The notes under the pieces: model-generated
Seen by the model: the letters and a program-made list of their open reading frames with translations, nothing else
Told to the model about the DNA's origin: nothing
Databases searched by the model: none
Assembly (NCBI GenBank): GCA_013397865.1
Contig: VZTI01002586.1
Coordinates: 71,274 to 135,273, forward strand
DNA: 64,000 nucleotides
Source of the DNA: Struthidea cinerea
Taxonomy: Eukaryota > Chordata > Aves > Passeriformes > Corcoracidae
Direction of reading: 5' to 3'
Shown here: one piece after another, positions 46,850-59,200 of the stretch
How the letters are laid out: every line of letters begins with the position of its first letter
Numbering within the stretch: position 1 is the stretch's first letter
Translations under genes and position numbers: made by a program

Positions 46850-46898
46850 AGACTACAATTCCTAGCGTGCCTCGCGGCGCCCGCGCATGCGTAGCGCG
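46850..46898 (+). promoter_or_regulatory. composite ZNF143/THAP11-like plus NRF1 module, copy 2
   Basis: ACTACAATTCCTAGCGTGC at 46852-46870 is a close match to the same element, and GCGCATGCGT begins at 46883. Order and spacing (31 bp, against 30 bp in copy 1) are the same, so this looks like a duplicated module. Confidence 0.75.
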
Positions 46899-46967
46899 CC
46901 CATCCGCCATCTTGGCCCGAGTAAACGCCGTCGCCGCCGCCACTAAACAAACCCGAGCGCGGCGCCG
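46895..46967 (+). other. EMSY: EMSY exon 1, non-coding (predicted)
   Basis: The YY1-like TCCGCCATCTTGGC at 46904-46917, a motif usually at or just inside the transcription start, is followed by a GC-rich leader ending GGCGCCG before the donor GTGAAG (46968). There is no ATG in this leader. The start position is approximate; the donor is the best candidate but unproven. Confidence 0.6.
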
Positions 46968-48063
46968 GTGAAGGGGGGGGGTGGTGCGGCCGCTGTGGAG
47001 CCTTCGATGTACTGGGCACGGCCGGGCAGGTGGGTCCCGCTCCTCGCCCTACCCGGGGCGGTCCGCCTCGGGGAGAGGGGCAGCTCCGCTTTCCCGGACG
47101 GTGGGCACCCGCCGCCCCCTCACGGGCCCAGGGCAGCGCCCTGGCCCCCGCCCGCCGGCGCTGCCGCTCCGCCCGATGCGGGGAAGCAGCGCCAGCCGCG
47201 GCCTGCTCCCTCCCTCCCTCTCTTTCCCCGATCCCGGCGCGGACCCAGCGCCGCTGGCTCTGGCCGGTCCCCCGCGCCCAGGACCGGCGAAGGGCGAGCA
47301 GGGAGTGCCCGGGTGGCGGCTGCCTTCGGGCGCCCTTGTAGGAGACCCTCCCCCCTTCAAGCGCCCCGCTGGGAGCTGCGACGGCGCCAGGGCTTTTGTT
47401 CCCGGTGCCCACCCCTCCCCAGACCCCCGTCGTGCCGTTCCCTGCCCGGCCCAAGCCCCTCTTGCCCAGCTGCCCTCCGGCTGCTCTTTTTCCTTTATTA
47501 TCCTCGTCTCATCGGAGAGATGCGCCCTCTCTCCCCGCCACCCCCGGAATCTCGCTGCGTTGGGATCCGGCAAGAAGGTGTTCCCGTGTTTGGCTTATTT
47601 TTTGCGGGGAGGGGGCTGCTGTTGGTACGTGGAGAGCAAATTTTCACACAGGATGTTTTTTGCCATCCCGTCATATAATGTAGGCTGGAGCAAAATACAT
47701 TCCCCGGCGGGGAGGGGGAGCGTGCGGTTCACTGGAAGAGTTCTTTTAATAGGTACTCTGTGCATAAAGAGAGGGAGGAGACTTGAACGTTAATTCGGGG
47801 AGCGTTTCAGCGTTAAAAAAAAAAATGCTTGAGAAAGAGATAGGAAGCTCCGTTAACAGGCTTGGGCGATGCATTTGAGCGAGAGAGTATAGGAAGTCCA
47901 TGCCCTTGTGAAACTGCCGAATTCCTGCATGCCACTACAAAGGTTGGGGCGGGGATGGGAGCGAATGTGTCGGTGAAGTTGTGAGCAGGCTGAGAGGAGT
48001 TTACATTAATCGGCTTGGGAAATCAATAAATTACGGGCTTGAGCGTTTATATTTCTTTTCCAG

Positions 48064-48172
48064 CGAGGCTGAGCTCTGTGGGAGCACAGACACAAGGGAA
48101 GGATGCCTGTGGTGTGGCCAACTCTTCTGGACCTCAGTAGGGATGAGTGCAAGAGGATCCTTCGCAAACTGG
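48064..48172 (+). CDS. EMSY: EMSY exon 2 with start codon (coding from 48103)
   Basis: EMSY (C11orf30) is a nuclear chromatin regulator that binds BRCA2 and silences its activation domain, and also interacts with HP1-beta, BS69 and KDM5A/SIN3-type complexes. The acceptor TTCTTTTCCAG precedes a 39-base leader, then the ATG at 48103. The 70 coding bases give MPVVWPTLLDLSRDECKRIL then RKL plus one base, identical to the human start as I recall it. The donor is GTACAG at 48173. It opens the ENT domain, a helical dimerising fold found in plant and animal chromatin proteins. Confidence 0.96.
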
Positions 48173-51100
48173 GTACAGTAAGATACAGTTTGTGGGTCTG
48201 TATTTTGCCCTTTTAAGATTTGCCTTTATGCTGCTTACATGAAATATTTTAATATGTCTACAGGCAACTTGCAAGTAATTTCCTGCATTTTCCATGTGTC
48301 ATTGGTTTGACAGCCCTGGCTTAAAATTGTATGTTGGCAGACACTCTCAGCCCTAGCAAAACAAGTAGAGAAGAATTGGTTTGGTTTGGTTTGGTTTGGT
48401 TTGGTTTGGTTTGGTTTGGTTTGGTTTGGTTGAATCTCTCTTGGATGTCCTAGCTGCAGCGTTGCAGGGCTGATTTTTTTTGGCACTATTAACATGCAAC
48501 AAGATTTTCTGTGAAAGGAGAGCCTTTGGGGTTCCTTCTTGTTTTGTTTTGTTGTGTTTTATGGTTGGGTTTTTTTCCCCAATTCTGTATTAGAAACCTT
48601 TTTGTACCCCAAAAAAGTATAGTGGAATCCTGGTTTAACTGGCACTGTAGGGCTGAATTAAAGTATTAAAGTTACTATTGTGAAGACATAAAACAGGATT
48701 TAAAAAATGCTGTTAGTGATTTGCAGTTACACAGGTTGTTAGGGAAGTGGGAAAACAATGCCCTCGCTCAGCTGCTGTAACCACAGGAGCCTTTTTCATT
48801 GTTTCAAATGTAGCTCAGTATTTGAGGCCTCTGCTCAAGAGATAGACACTGGGAGATATTTTTGTGCTCTGTCCTTGTAGATCTAAGGGTATGCAGAGAG
48901 ATGCTTCTGTGTTTTGGAAGGTAGTAAAAACATTTGCTCTTTCCTAACTTATCTGGTTTTGGCTACTGCAGGAGAGAGAATCGTTTGTTAGATCTTTGAT
49001 CTGATCCAACATAGTTGGTTTTGAGTTCTTAGGGCTGAATTTATGTAATTAAGGGTTTGGGGTTTTGCCAGTTAAATTATGCATAATACTGGCAGGGAAA
49101 AAAAAAAGCCTTAGATTTTTCAGACTTTCTTCTTAGGACCATAATCTAGGAGATGATGTCAGGAAGAAAGCTGAGGCTCCCTCTAACTTCCTGTGACTGT
49201 CAAGTGACAGCTTTTCTTGTTCTCATTTTGCTTGAATGCTAAGAGACAATGTGCTGCATTTCTTCACTGTGCCAGAGTTCTCATACATTGTGAAGCCATC
49301 CACTTTATTTTTTGAGAGTTGAAAATTTATCTTCCCTCCCTTTGCCCTTTTTCTTTCATTTCTTGGGAATATGGGGTTTGCGTTGTGTTGAAACAGTGAT
49401 GCAGATGTTGCACATAACGTTGCAACAAGCTGTGCTATCTGTTAAGGTGACAGCCCTAAGTCTTAAGGCTCAAGAAGTGCAAAAACTACAAGGAAGTATA
49501 GGATGCCAAAAGCTTTTGACCAGATCTATGCTACTAAATTTCATTAACTTAGCTGTGCTGGCTGGAAGCATGGAAAAAAACTTGCACCCGAGCTGATGGC
49601 GGTGTGCTGGCAGAACCTTGCTGGTGCAGCTGAGCCAAACAGAACTGCAGCTGCACCTCCTTCAATGACATAACCTAGGCTGACAGCAAGAAAAAAAAAA
49701 AATCATTTTTGTTTTGCTGGCATGAGCTGTCCCCACAAGGGGGCCCTGCCAGCAGGGTAAGGCTGAAGGCAGTGCCTCTCTGAGCTGAGAGGAGGCACAC
49801 CACAGGACTGGGGAGTGAAGGAGCACAGGCAGTGGCAGCAATAGCTGTGTGACACATCCAGCAATAGCCATTTGCTTCAGAGGGTCCTGCTTTTCCAGCT
49901 CACAGCCCAACATCTCATTTGGCTGATGGTATAGCAGTAGTGGGAATACTTCGTAAGGAGTGAAGCAGGGATGTAGGTGAGGCTGAAATGCATCTCGAGG
50001 TATGCAGGACCTGGTGTTGATCGTGGTTTACTACTGAACAAGGTGATGATTGTAGCACCTAACACTAGCAATAATGATATTTACTTGCCAGACCCATTTT
50101 AGGTATTTCATGTGTTTTGCGTGTGAAAGAGAGCACACCACTTAGTGATTGCTGCATAGACACAAGGGTGAGGAAATTACAGCTGTTCTGTAATCCTTAC
50201 TAGCTTCCAAAAGACCAGAATGTGCATTTTAAAAGCTCTAGTGTAGAGGATCTTTATTTATTATGCAGAAGGGAAAAAAGTTTGCCCTTGATAAATAATT
50301 ATATGGTTGCATCTGAGAATTACTTTTAAGTTGTTAACAGAGGAAAATAATTAGTATCATAAATATTGTAACATGGTTGTCTAAATAAATGCTGGTATTA
50401 GTAATAACCATTGGATTAATTAGTGAATGTTTTATAACTGAAGCTGAAAATGCTTCTGTAGGTCACTCAGCATCCCTGTGCAGGCTGCATAGTTAACCAA
50501 AATGACTCTGCTTTTTGTTTTGTCTGCTTAATCGGGACAGGAGAGCAGGATTTCTTTTCAGCACAATTCCTTGATTTCATTTCTAAATTAGCTCTTTGGA
50601 ATCCTAAACTGAAAGCTTTTCAGAATAGCATCAGTCTTTTCTTTTGCAGCAAACTTCAGCAATGTTAGGTTTTGGCCTGCACCTTTTATTCTTGGTTTTG
50701 GTTAACTGGGATCTGTTGTGGGATTGTTTGGGTTGGCTGCTGAAATAGGGGTGTCAAACGAAAGGCACCAATGTAAGGATCAAATGGATTTGTGTTTCTG
50801 GTTTCCCTAAACCGTATGAAGCTAAGAATAGCAAGTCATTTTTTGGCAAATTAGCAGGCTCCATTATTTGCATTAGGTATATCTTCAACCTGTTTAGTAG
50901 GACAAAATGCAAAAGTAGCAGGAGCCTTTTATGGTTCCATTTTTTAAAACACTGATGGCATGACATCACAGCCACCTGGAATCTGACATTTCTGGTAAAC
51001 CAGAGTTGCATTTTTGTGAGTTAGTCTTTATGTTGGCTCTATGTTTAAGAATAGCTGGGTTGTTTCTTTTGTGTTGTGTTTCTTTTGTGTTGTGTTTAAT

Positions 51101-51646
51101 TCTGTGTTGCGTTTCTTTCAGATTCAAGCAGTTGTACCATATCAAGTAAATAGGCATAAAAGATTATGATGATCATATTTAACAAACTAGAGCTGATGCT
51201 GTCCATGCTAATTAAGGAAAGGCATTACAAAAAAACCCAGTTGTTCTAATGTTGGTGTATTTCTTTTCCAAACTAAGCTTTTCTATAGAACTCTTAATAA
51301 TGATATGTGTTAAGAGAATTCTGAACTACTCTTCAAACAGTTTCTTCAAGCTTTTTGCCTGAACTGTCAGGTCAGAGAGATCTTGACACATTCATTTGGA
51401 TTTATAAACTAGATAATCCTCTCTGATGAGACAGTTGTTTCATAGAAATGGTTTATGCTGCAAAGTAATTGGCTGGGAGAGTTCTAAATCATCAATCTCT
51501 TTTGGGAAAGCACTAAATAATTGAAAGACATGTTCCTCTTAATGATTTTGAAAATTTATAGAATACTGTCAGTAATATGGATAACATGATTTTTTCCCCT
51601 TTGCTGTGAGCATTAAATAGAAATATTATTTGCTCTAATTCTTCAG
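48173..51646 (+). other. EMSY: EMSY intron 2
   Basis: 3.47 kb. Contains the (TTTGG)n array at 48376 and a short tandem of TTTCTTTTGTGTTGTG units at 51062-51118. Nothing else recognised. Confidence 0.85.
48376..48431. repeat. (TTTGG)n pentanucleotide microsatellite
   Basis: About eleven perfect TTTGG units about 200 bp after EMSY exon 2, with the G-rich strand being the non-template strand. Confidence 0.97.
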
Positions 51647-51746
51647 AACTGGAGGCCTATGCAGGTGTCATCAGTGCCTTGCGTGCACAGGGAGACCTTA
51701 CAAAAGAGAAGAAGGATCTTCTTGGAGAACTCTCTAAAGTGCTTAG
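51647..51746 (+). CDS. EMSY: EMSY exon 3 (ENT domain)
   Basis: 100 bp between CTAATTCTTCAG and GTAACC. It completes the Glu codon and encodes LEAYAGVISALRAQGDLTKE then KKDLLGELSKVL plus two bases. This is the core of the ENT domain and matches human EMSY. Phase on both sides agrees with exons 2 and 4. Confidence 0.97.
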
Positions 51747-52388
51747 GTAACCCTGATCTTTTTAAACTAAGACCCATCCTGTTTTCTTTTATGGTGCTGC
51801 GTGCTTTTTCTTTCACCGGGATCACAGTGTAAATCTGAATTTGGAGAAGTAATTCTCCATGTTTCAGAGGATTCATTCCTGTTCTGCTTGGAGTTTTTAA
51901 TAAGGAAAACAAGCATGCTTCTGTGGTAGAAGTTTTACTGGTTTGTTGGTGCTTTATGGGATACTGAGTGTTAGAAGGATTACAGCCGGGTCATGCATGT
52001 GCGCTGGCTTGTGGTTTTGTCAAGGTAGAAGTTCAAGGTCTTTGAACCTGAGGTACCTGAAGAAAGAATGCTGCACGTCCTGTGTGAATTTTTCTGCCAT
52101 ATGCTTTAAATGTATTGCTCTCATTAGGAAGTTGGATTCTAGCTGTTATTCAAGGACACCCTATGAACAGTAATGTTCTTTTCATTCTTCAGTAATATTT
52201 TTGAGCAATAATACAATTGATTCTCTGGCACTGTGATAGCAAGAGTTAAGTGACAATCTCTTAAATGTAAGGTCCTGTTCCCTTTCTTCTCTTAGATTAT
52301 TCATAAGTTTAATTTTAGCTGGGATTTTTAGATGAATGTTCATGTCTTCCTCTGATTAAAATATATTGCTTTATTGTTTTTTTAATAG

Positions 52389-52463
52389 TATTTCAACAGA
52401 GCGACATCGTGCTGAAGTTCGGAGAGCAGTAAATGATGAACGACTAACAACAATTGCCCACAA
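52389..52463 (+). CDS. EMSY: EMSY exon 4 (end of ENT domain)
   Basis: 75 bp; acceptor TTTTTAATAG, donor GTAAGT. It encodes SISTERHRAEVRRAVNDERL then TTIAH, with two bases of the following Asn codon. This forms the last helix of the ENT domain. It is symmetrical in phase (2-2), so skipping it would keep the frame. Confidence 0.97.
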
Positions 52464-54704
52464 GTAAGTTCCCGGTCATTTTGTCCCTGATTTCCCAAAG
52501 TACCCTTTGGGAAATCCATTATGCCTTAACTGAATGTTAGAATGTTGAAGATTGATGGTGGTCTGAAGAACCAGTAGTTATTACACTGTGTGGATGAAGG
52601 AATTACTGTATCAGATCTACAGGGATGCAGAAACAGTTATTTAGTACCATTACATTTTGGATCCAAGGCCATCCCATTCACTGTGCAAGTACAATGTAAG
52701 AAACAGTTTTTTGGCATGTAGACCATTCCGTAAGATAGACCAGAATAAACAGAGAATGAGAAAATAGAGAAGCTGCTAAGTAGGATGAACGTTTGCTTCT
52801 TTTTTTGTTTCTTTGTTTTGCTTTTAGTTTTATTTTAATCAGTTTGGAAAGGCTGTATTAAGTGGAAAGTGGAAACTACATAGGAAAGACAAAGAGAGGG
52901 AAAGAGGTGGCAGATTAGCGGAAAACAGTGTGTCAGCACAGAAAGGAAAAAATGGGCGGTGTAGAAAAAGCTGCAGCAAGCTGATGACATCAGTGTCCAC
53001 CACTCTGTGATGCAGCTGCTGTGCTGGCATCAGCTGGGCTGGTTCCTCCTTGCATTTGCTTTCACAAGCTCCACATTATTTTGAGAGGTGGAGGAGCAAT
53101 AGATCAAGTGGTTATGTATCTTTCATGATTATTTAATAGTCTGACTATTAAGGACTGTCTTTAAACAGAGCTGCATTGTAAATGTCTGTATTTTTTTCTT
53201 TTTCTGTGTTGCAACTGTTGATTTATTTTTGACTGTTGTAGCTTAGGTGGTGTGAGGAGGAAAAAAAGGAAATCATACGAATAGCAGGACACTTGGAGTT
53301 AGTAATTGCTTGATCCAAGACTAGTCAAAATCAGCATACTGGTTTAGTGCTGTAGAAGGACATTTAAGTTTTAATGTTCAAGTTTAAAGATTTAGAAGTA
53401 TGCTGTTCACCAAACAAAAGCCACCAACTTCTTACATCCCTTTAGAGAAATGAGAGGGAGGATAATGAAAAGCATTTAGTTGTCAAATCAGGATTCTTTT
53501 CCTGAATCAAGTTTTCCTTTTAAGTAGTACTTCTGGTCATAGCATTTTGCAGAACATTAATAGTTTGTTCTGAGATGTTGCACTTCAATGAAATGTTATA
53601 ATCCAGACAAGGTGCAATTTTGAAGTCCTGCTTTTCTTTATTTCTTTTCTTTATTTTCCTGTGGTGATTTCTTTTGAGTCATGGTTGGTAATATAGTATT
53701 TCACTTACATAATTCTCTTAACTCATTAGGAAAGCCTACTTTGCTAGCTTTTGTACCCTTTACTTTTTGTTTTTAAAATGTATTTTTACCTCAGCTTATG
53801 TAGCTCTCTTTATACAATATGCATATAGATGAGGAATGCTGAAGCATTTCAAGATTTATCAACAGAGCAGATACTCTGCATTTTACGAACTACTTTGTAG
53901 TAGCTCTTGCTGCAACTTGCTTGAAATATTTCATGTGAGAAGTTATTTTTTAGAATATGTTAATACATTAAATGGGTTGATTTGCTTAAGAACATTACAG
54001 CATTGAAAAATAATTTGCCATTTTGGTTTTGGTGATTTGATAAATGACTCATGTAAAACAGTCAAAAAATACTTCCTCATCTAGATAAGAACTGTGTTTT
54101 TATGAAACATTCTGGTGTGGATGTAAGTACTAAGGTTAAGAGCAAATTAGAGCAGAAGACTGCTTTCTGTTTAGGAAGATGCTCAGGGTGTATTTAAATA
54201 ATTTCATGTTCTGTGACCTTGTTTGGGAGTACTTTAATAAACATCAGAAATGCTTCTGTTCAGGTAAAACAAAATTTGCCTTAGAAGCTGAGAGTTTTTC
54301 CCTGTAACGTAATCCATTTCAATAGTCTTTTATGAAACCTATTTGGTTTATTGGTATTTTCATATGACAGGGGTAGAGCGTATACCAGCTCTGCCTGAAT
54401 AGTAGCTTACCTAATGGGGGGGGTTTGAGTATGGTATTCATGCACCTCTGGCCCTTGAACAGCTCTGTAAAACAACAACAACTTCGAAGAAGAATCAACT
54501 CTTCAATTTAAAAGGGGAGGTTTTCGATATCAGGTGACAAAAATGCAAGGGCTTTCATGAAAAGAAGAAAGTTGAGTATTAGTGCTCTAGTGTATCTTAA
54601 ACTGCCTTTTAGACTTGCACTACTGGAAAAAAAATATACTTAAATAAGACACTGAATATTTGGAAACTCGTCAAAATACTTACAGAATGTGCATTTCTGT
54701 TTAG

Positions 54705-54880
54705 TATGTCTGGACCAAACAGCTCTTCTGAGTGGTCCATAGAAGGCCGTCGACTGGTGCCACTGATGCCACGACTTGTTCCACAAACAGCTTTTACTGT
54801 TACTGCGAATGCTGTTGCCAATGCAGCCGTTCAGCACAATGCATCTCTTCCAGTTCCTGCAGAAACTGGGAACAAAGAAG
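54705..54880 (+). CDS. EMSY: EMSY exon 5
   Basis: 176 bp; acceptor TTCTGTTTAG, donor GTGAGA. It encodes MSGPNSSSEWSIEGRRLVPL then MPRLVPQTAFTVTANAVANA and AVQHNASLPVPAETGNKE plus one base. The segment RRLVPLMPRLVPQTAFT lies in the N-terminal part after the ENT domain; in the human protein HP1-beta binding has been mapped near this area, which I state from memory. Confidence 0.97.
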
Positions 54881-54983
54881 GTGAGAGAAAGATGGGATTC
54901 TGCTACAATCTGTGGGAATGTAAAAACAACGTCACAGTAGAAATCGGTGTCTTAAAGTGTTAAATATTAAAGACATTTTTTTG

Positions 54984-55109
54984 AGGTCAGGTTGGATGGG
55001 GTTTGGAGCAACCTGGTCTAGTGGAAGATGTCCCTGCTCATGGCAGGGGGTTGGAACTGGGTGAGCTTTAAAGTTCCTTCCAACCCAAACCATTTAATGA
55101 ACCTATGAA
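54984..55109 (+). mobile_element. CR1 LINE fragment (extreme 3' end), plus strand
   Basis: Sense CR1 tail (GAGGTCAGGTTGGATGGGGT, CCTGGTCTAGTGGAAGATGT, CCTTCCAACCCAAACCATTT) about 100 bp after EMSY exon 5. Confidence 0.92.
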
Positions 55110-56119
55110 AAAAAATCCAAATCCTTCTTATCAAACATTATTCACAGAAATATAAAACACCCTTTTTTAAAAGAACCCTTTGTGGTATCTGCAGCATTAA
55201 TCTGACTCCTTTGTGTAGTTGACACTCTGGCAACTGAAATATAAAAACAATCCAGTTTGTCAGGTGATGACATTCGCTGACTAACTTCTTGAGCTCTGTA
55301 AACTTTAAAAACTTGGACTAATGGCTTAAGATTTTGTAAAGTTCTTTTAAGTGATGAAAGATGTTTCAGAATGTTTTATTTTAAGAATGCAAGTGGGTTT
55401 TGGTGAAAGTCAAGAAAATACTGCTTTGGGTTTTTTCCTTCAGATTAAATGTAGTATGGTAACAAGTAAAATGGTTGCTTTCTGCTTTCCCTATGCTTTT
55501 AAATAATGGTAGTACACAATCCGACTAGCTTGGCTGAGCAGGCTTGAATTAGGCTTCATACAACTGGAGCATGTGTAACACTTCTTGAAAAAAGCTGTTT
55601 TATTCTGGTTTTGTGATAAATACTGTATCATTGTGCTGTTACTTAAAAGCAGTGGTTTAAAAAAGCTGATTAGCACAATCAGTTCTTCACTACTGAAGGA
55701 ATATTTTGGTTTTTTCAACTGATGTACTGTTGAGTAGAGGCAATAGCACTTTTCTGTCAGTTACTAGTCATTTACAGAAAAGCAAAAAGATTGATGTATT
55801 GAATTAATGCTAACATTCAAAATAACAAAATTATAAAGTAAAACAAAGATCAGTACAAAAAAAATTCTCACATTGGCAGTACAGATTTTTGGGGATGGGA
55901 GGAGGGGAGGTTAGATTTCTGTGTTGTCTTTGAAGACCATTAATTCCATGGCCATGCTTAGCTCAAACTGGGGAGTATGCCACAGTAACAGGATTGCAGA
56001 GGCAAATACACAGATAATCACCCAATAAGTCTTTGGCTTCCATTTCAGTTGAAAAGTAGTGATAGAATAATGGGATTCTGCACTTCAGTTATATGGAAGG
56101 TGTCTTTTCTCCTCTTCAG
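55110..56119 (+). other. EMSY: remainder of EMSY intron 5
   Basis: No further gene or named repeat is recognised. Confidence 0.6.
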
Positions 56120-56272
56120 TGGTGGTTTGCTATTCCTACACAAGTACCACTTCAACCCCAACATCTACCCCTGTTCCAAGTGGCAGTGTAGCAACAGTGA
56201 AGTCCCCCAGACCTGCCAGTCCAGCCTCCAATGTAGTCGTCTTGCCAAGTGGAAGTACTGTTTACGTCAAAA
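56120..56272 (+). CDS. EMSY: EMSY exon 6
   Basis: 153 bp; acceptor CTCCTCTTCAG, donor GTAAGTG. It completes a Val codon and encodes VVCYSYTSTTSTPTSTPVPS then GSVATVKSPRPASPASNVVV and LPSGSTVYVK plus one base. The serine-, threonine- and proline-rich low-complexity character is that of the disordered middle part of EMSY, and the sequence matches the human protein almost completely. Confidence 0.97.
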
Positions 56273-59200
56273 GTAAGTGATACTAGCAACTGATTAACAA
56301 AAGGGAAAGAAAGGGACAGCATGGCTGAAGCATAAGACTGAGTTAAACACTCCAACCTTGGACAAGTCATTTAAGGCCTTTGTGCTGTCGTTTAGTCTAG
56401 AGAATGAATTTATTGCTTCCCTTTTTCAGAGAAATAGTGTTCAGGATAAATCCACTCACTGGAAAACGCTGTAAGAAGCAGTAAAGGTGCAAGGACAACA
56501 AGTGAAAAATCTTTGAAAATTAAATATACAAATTTCTGTATATTAGTGAATTTCTGATCCATCTTGTTGAGAGCTAATGCATAGTAGTCACTCACTTGAG
56601 TTAGCGAAAAGAGTTCCTCTTTTCCACTTTCACAGTTGATGTGGAATTTTTTTTTTTTGGATGCAGTTTGGCAAGGGTTTGTGCTTATGTACTGTGTCTG
56701 GCCATTTTGTGATTTACCTGGAAGTCAGTCTTGGTGGGGCTTGTGTTCCTCAGCAGCTGCGAAAACTTCATACGAATTCCTACCAGATGCCCATCTTCAT
56801 GTATTTAAATCTGAAAATCCAGGACATAGAATCTAGAAACAGTCTTTTTTCTTGAGAGTGTGTATGTGTCCCTATCTTTGTTTGGCTAATAAGTCAGCTA
56901 GTTCTAAAAGCAGATTATGTTCTCATATGTATGCCCTTGTCATGGGTAGTTTTATTTTACTATTAAAATGTTTCCTTCAGTTCTTATTTGATTCTCTCAA
57001 AATAACAAAGATTAATAGTGAAGTAGATAAATGCTATTTTTATGCTTGCTCTGTATACCTTTAACATTTTAAAAATTATTTTAGTCTTTATGCTATATGT
57101 ATACATCTGTATAAGCTTCTAGGTAGTCAGAAATGCCACATGGTACATAAATATAATGTTGCTTGCAAACAACCATCGTTAATGGCTCTGTCAACCCATG
57201 AAACCCATTACATTAAGGTTTTTCATTTTTCTGATCTATACACTAATCACTTGGCTTTAGTTTCAAGATTCAGGGGAAAATGTTCTTAACATCTTAAAAT
57301 TTTAATGTAAAGTTTAGTGAATTATTACATGGTAATGAGTATCAAATGAGTCTAGACACATGATACAGGGATGATAATTTTTATTGTCTGTCCCTGGGTT
57401 TCATTTTTTCCCTACTTCGTGTGCTTCATTTTGTTGTTACTGTTTTATTTATTTTTTTAAAAGAAATTATGTGTCTTTCAGAATATGTTACATCAGTCAC
57501 ATTAATTTTAACAAACCTGCTTGGGAGCAAATTTGGGAGAGCTGAGTTACAGTCAGTTACTTTGCCACTGGTCTGTGGTGTAACCTCTGATTGAGCCATT
57601 AACCTTTCCATGACTCTGCTTCCTTACTTATCAAGTGTGAGTTATAGTCAAGCTGTATTACCTTTTAACTAAATGTCTGTGGAAAACTTTGTACAGCAAT
57701 TGCTAACATGAAATGATAGGAATAACATTATTGCAAAACCCCAGCAGTGAAAACAGGAGGTGAAATGAGCTGTACTTAACATAAAATAATGCTCTGCTAA
57801 TTTAATGTTACTTTCTTACGTCTTGATTGATTGGTTGATGGGGTTTTTTTGTGGATGAGGACCACAAAGTTTTCTCTATTTCTTGGTGCCTCACCGAAAT
57901 AACAGCTGTGTCCTAACGTCCTAGCTGCATGCAGATTTTGGATTTAAATGGATTCTGAGATTTTAAAATTTCTGCACATGTTCAATATGATTAGTGCACT
58001 CACAGTTACAAGTTTCCATAGTGCACTCACAATAATACTTAAAAACCTGTCCATAATAAACCTTAAAGTTATGTAATCAGACCTCTGCTTTATAGAGGGG
58101 CATCACCTTTATAGAGGCTTATTCAGGGCCATAAAGTAAAGTATTGATTAGAGCTTTGAAATCTAGTCTTGTAGATCCACACTTCACTTGTCCTGCTACA
58201 GACAGCTAAAGCTACATTTTTGAAGTTTGCTTCTCTTCCCTAGTTCAGTTTCCTGTATCTGTGGATACAACTGTCAGCCTTTGGAAGCGTACCTGCAAAT
58301 GAGCTGCTACTTCTGCTGAGAGAGAATACCATTTTTCAGAAACTGCCTATTGTGGTACTGGGCAGTTTCTTGTCCATATTAGTTCTTGCATCTTCACTTT
58401 TTGAGTGCCAGAATATTTAGTAATTTTAATTAGAGATTGGCCATAATTAGATCTTGGCCCTAATTAGAGATTGACTACCAACCAAGTTTGCTTTGATTAC
58501 CAGCAAGACTGCTTTTTGCTGTGATGGTGTTCTTTGTCTTTAAATCCCAGGCACATGGAAGAAGATTTTCAGTCATCTTCTCCATAGGCAGGATTGTATC
58601 TCTTCAGCTTCTCTCTGATTGTTTTTCTTTTTAAATGGTTTGGCAGAGGTTGACATGGTAAGCATAAATAATATGTTTGCAGATTTGTCAAGGTTGGTAG
58701 AGACTGTCAAGATCATCTAGGTTCAACCGTCAACCCAGCACCATCATAATCACCCCTAAACTGCATCTCCAAGTGTCTCATTCAGATACCTCTTGAACAC
58801 TTCCAGACTGTTGTCTCCCTGGGCAACTTATTCCAATGCCTGACTACACTTCCAGTGTAATTTTTTTTCCTAATATCTGATCTGGACCTCCCCTGGCACA
58901 ATTTGAGGCTATTTCCTCTTGTCCTGTCACTTGTTACCTGGGAGAAGAGCCCAACCCCCACCTGGCTACACCCTCCTGTCAGGGAGTTGTTGAGAGCAAG
59001 AATGTCCCCCCATAACCTCCTTTTCTCCAGTCTGAGCTGCCCCAGCTCCCTCAGCTGCTCCTGGTGCTCCAAACCCTTACCCAGCCCTGTTCCCTTCTCT
59101 GGATGCACTCCAGCACCTCAATCTCTCTCTTGTCAGGAGGCACCCAGAAGTGAATCCAGGACTGGAGGTACTTCACCAGTGCCCAGCACAGGGAATGGTC

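Larger units (their letters stand above)
46400..47650 (+). promoter_or_regulatory. EMSY: EMSY CpG-island promoter
   Basis: About 1.25 kb of CpG-dense sequence around the predicted first exon. No TATA box is evident, which is typical of housekeeping promoters. NRF1-type palindromes, ZNF143/THAP11-like elements and a YY1-like site lie within 180 bp upstream of the predicted exon 1 donor. Long open frames on both strands here result from low stop-codon density. Confidence 0.85.

Noticed and set aside
46582..47793. Several 170-290 codon open frames on both strands in the EMSY island
   Set aside because: CpG islands have few stop codons. The frames overlap on opposite strands, show no conserved domain and precede a well-supported EMSY start in exon 2.
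51062..51118. Short tandem of TTTCTTTTGTGTTGTG-like units in EMSY intron 2
   Set aside because: About three imperfect units only; simple-sequence drift explains it.
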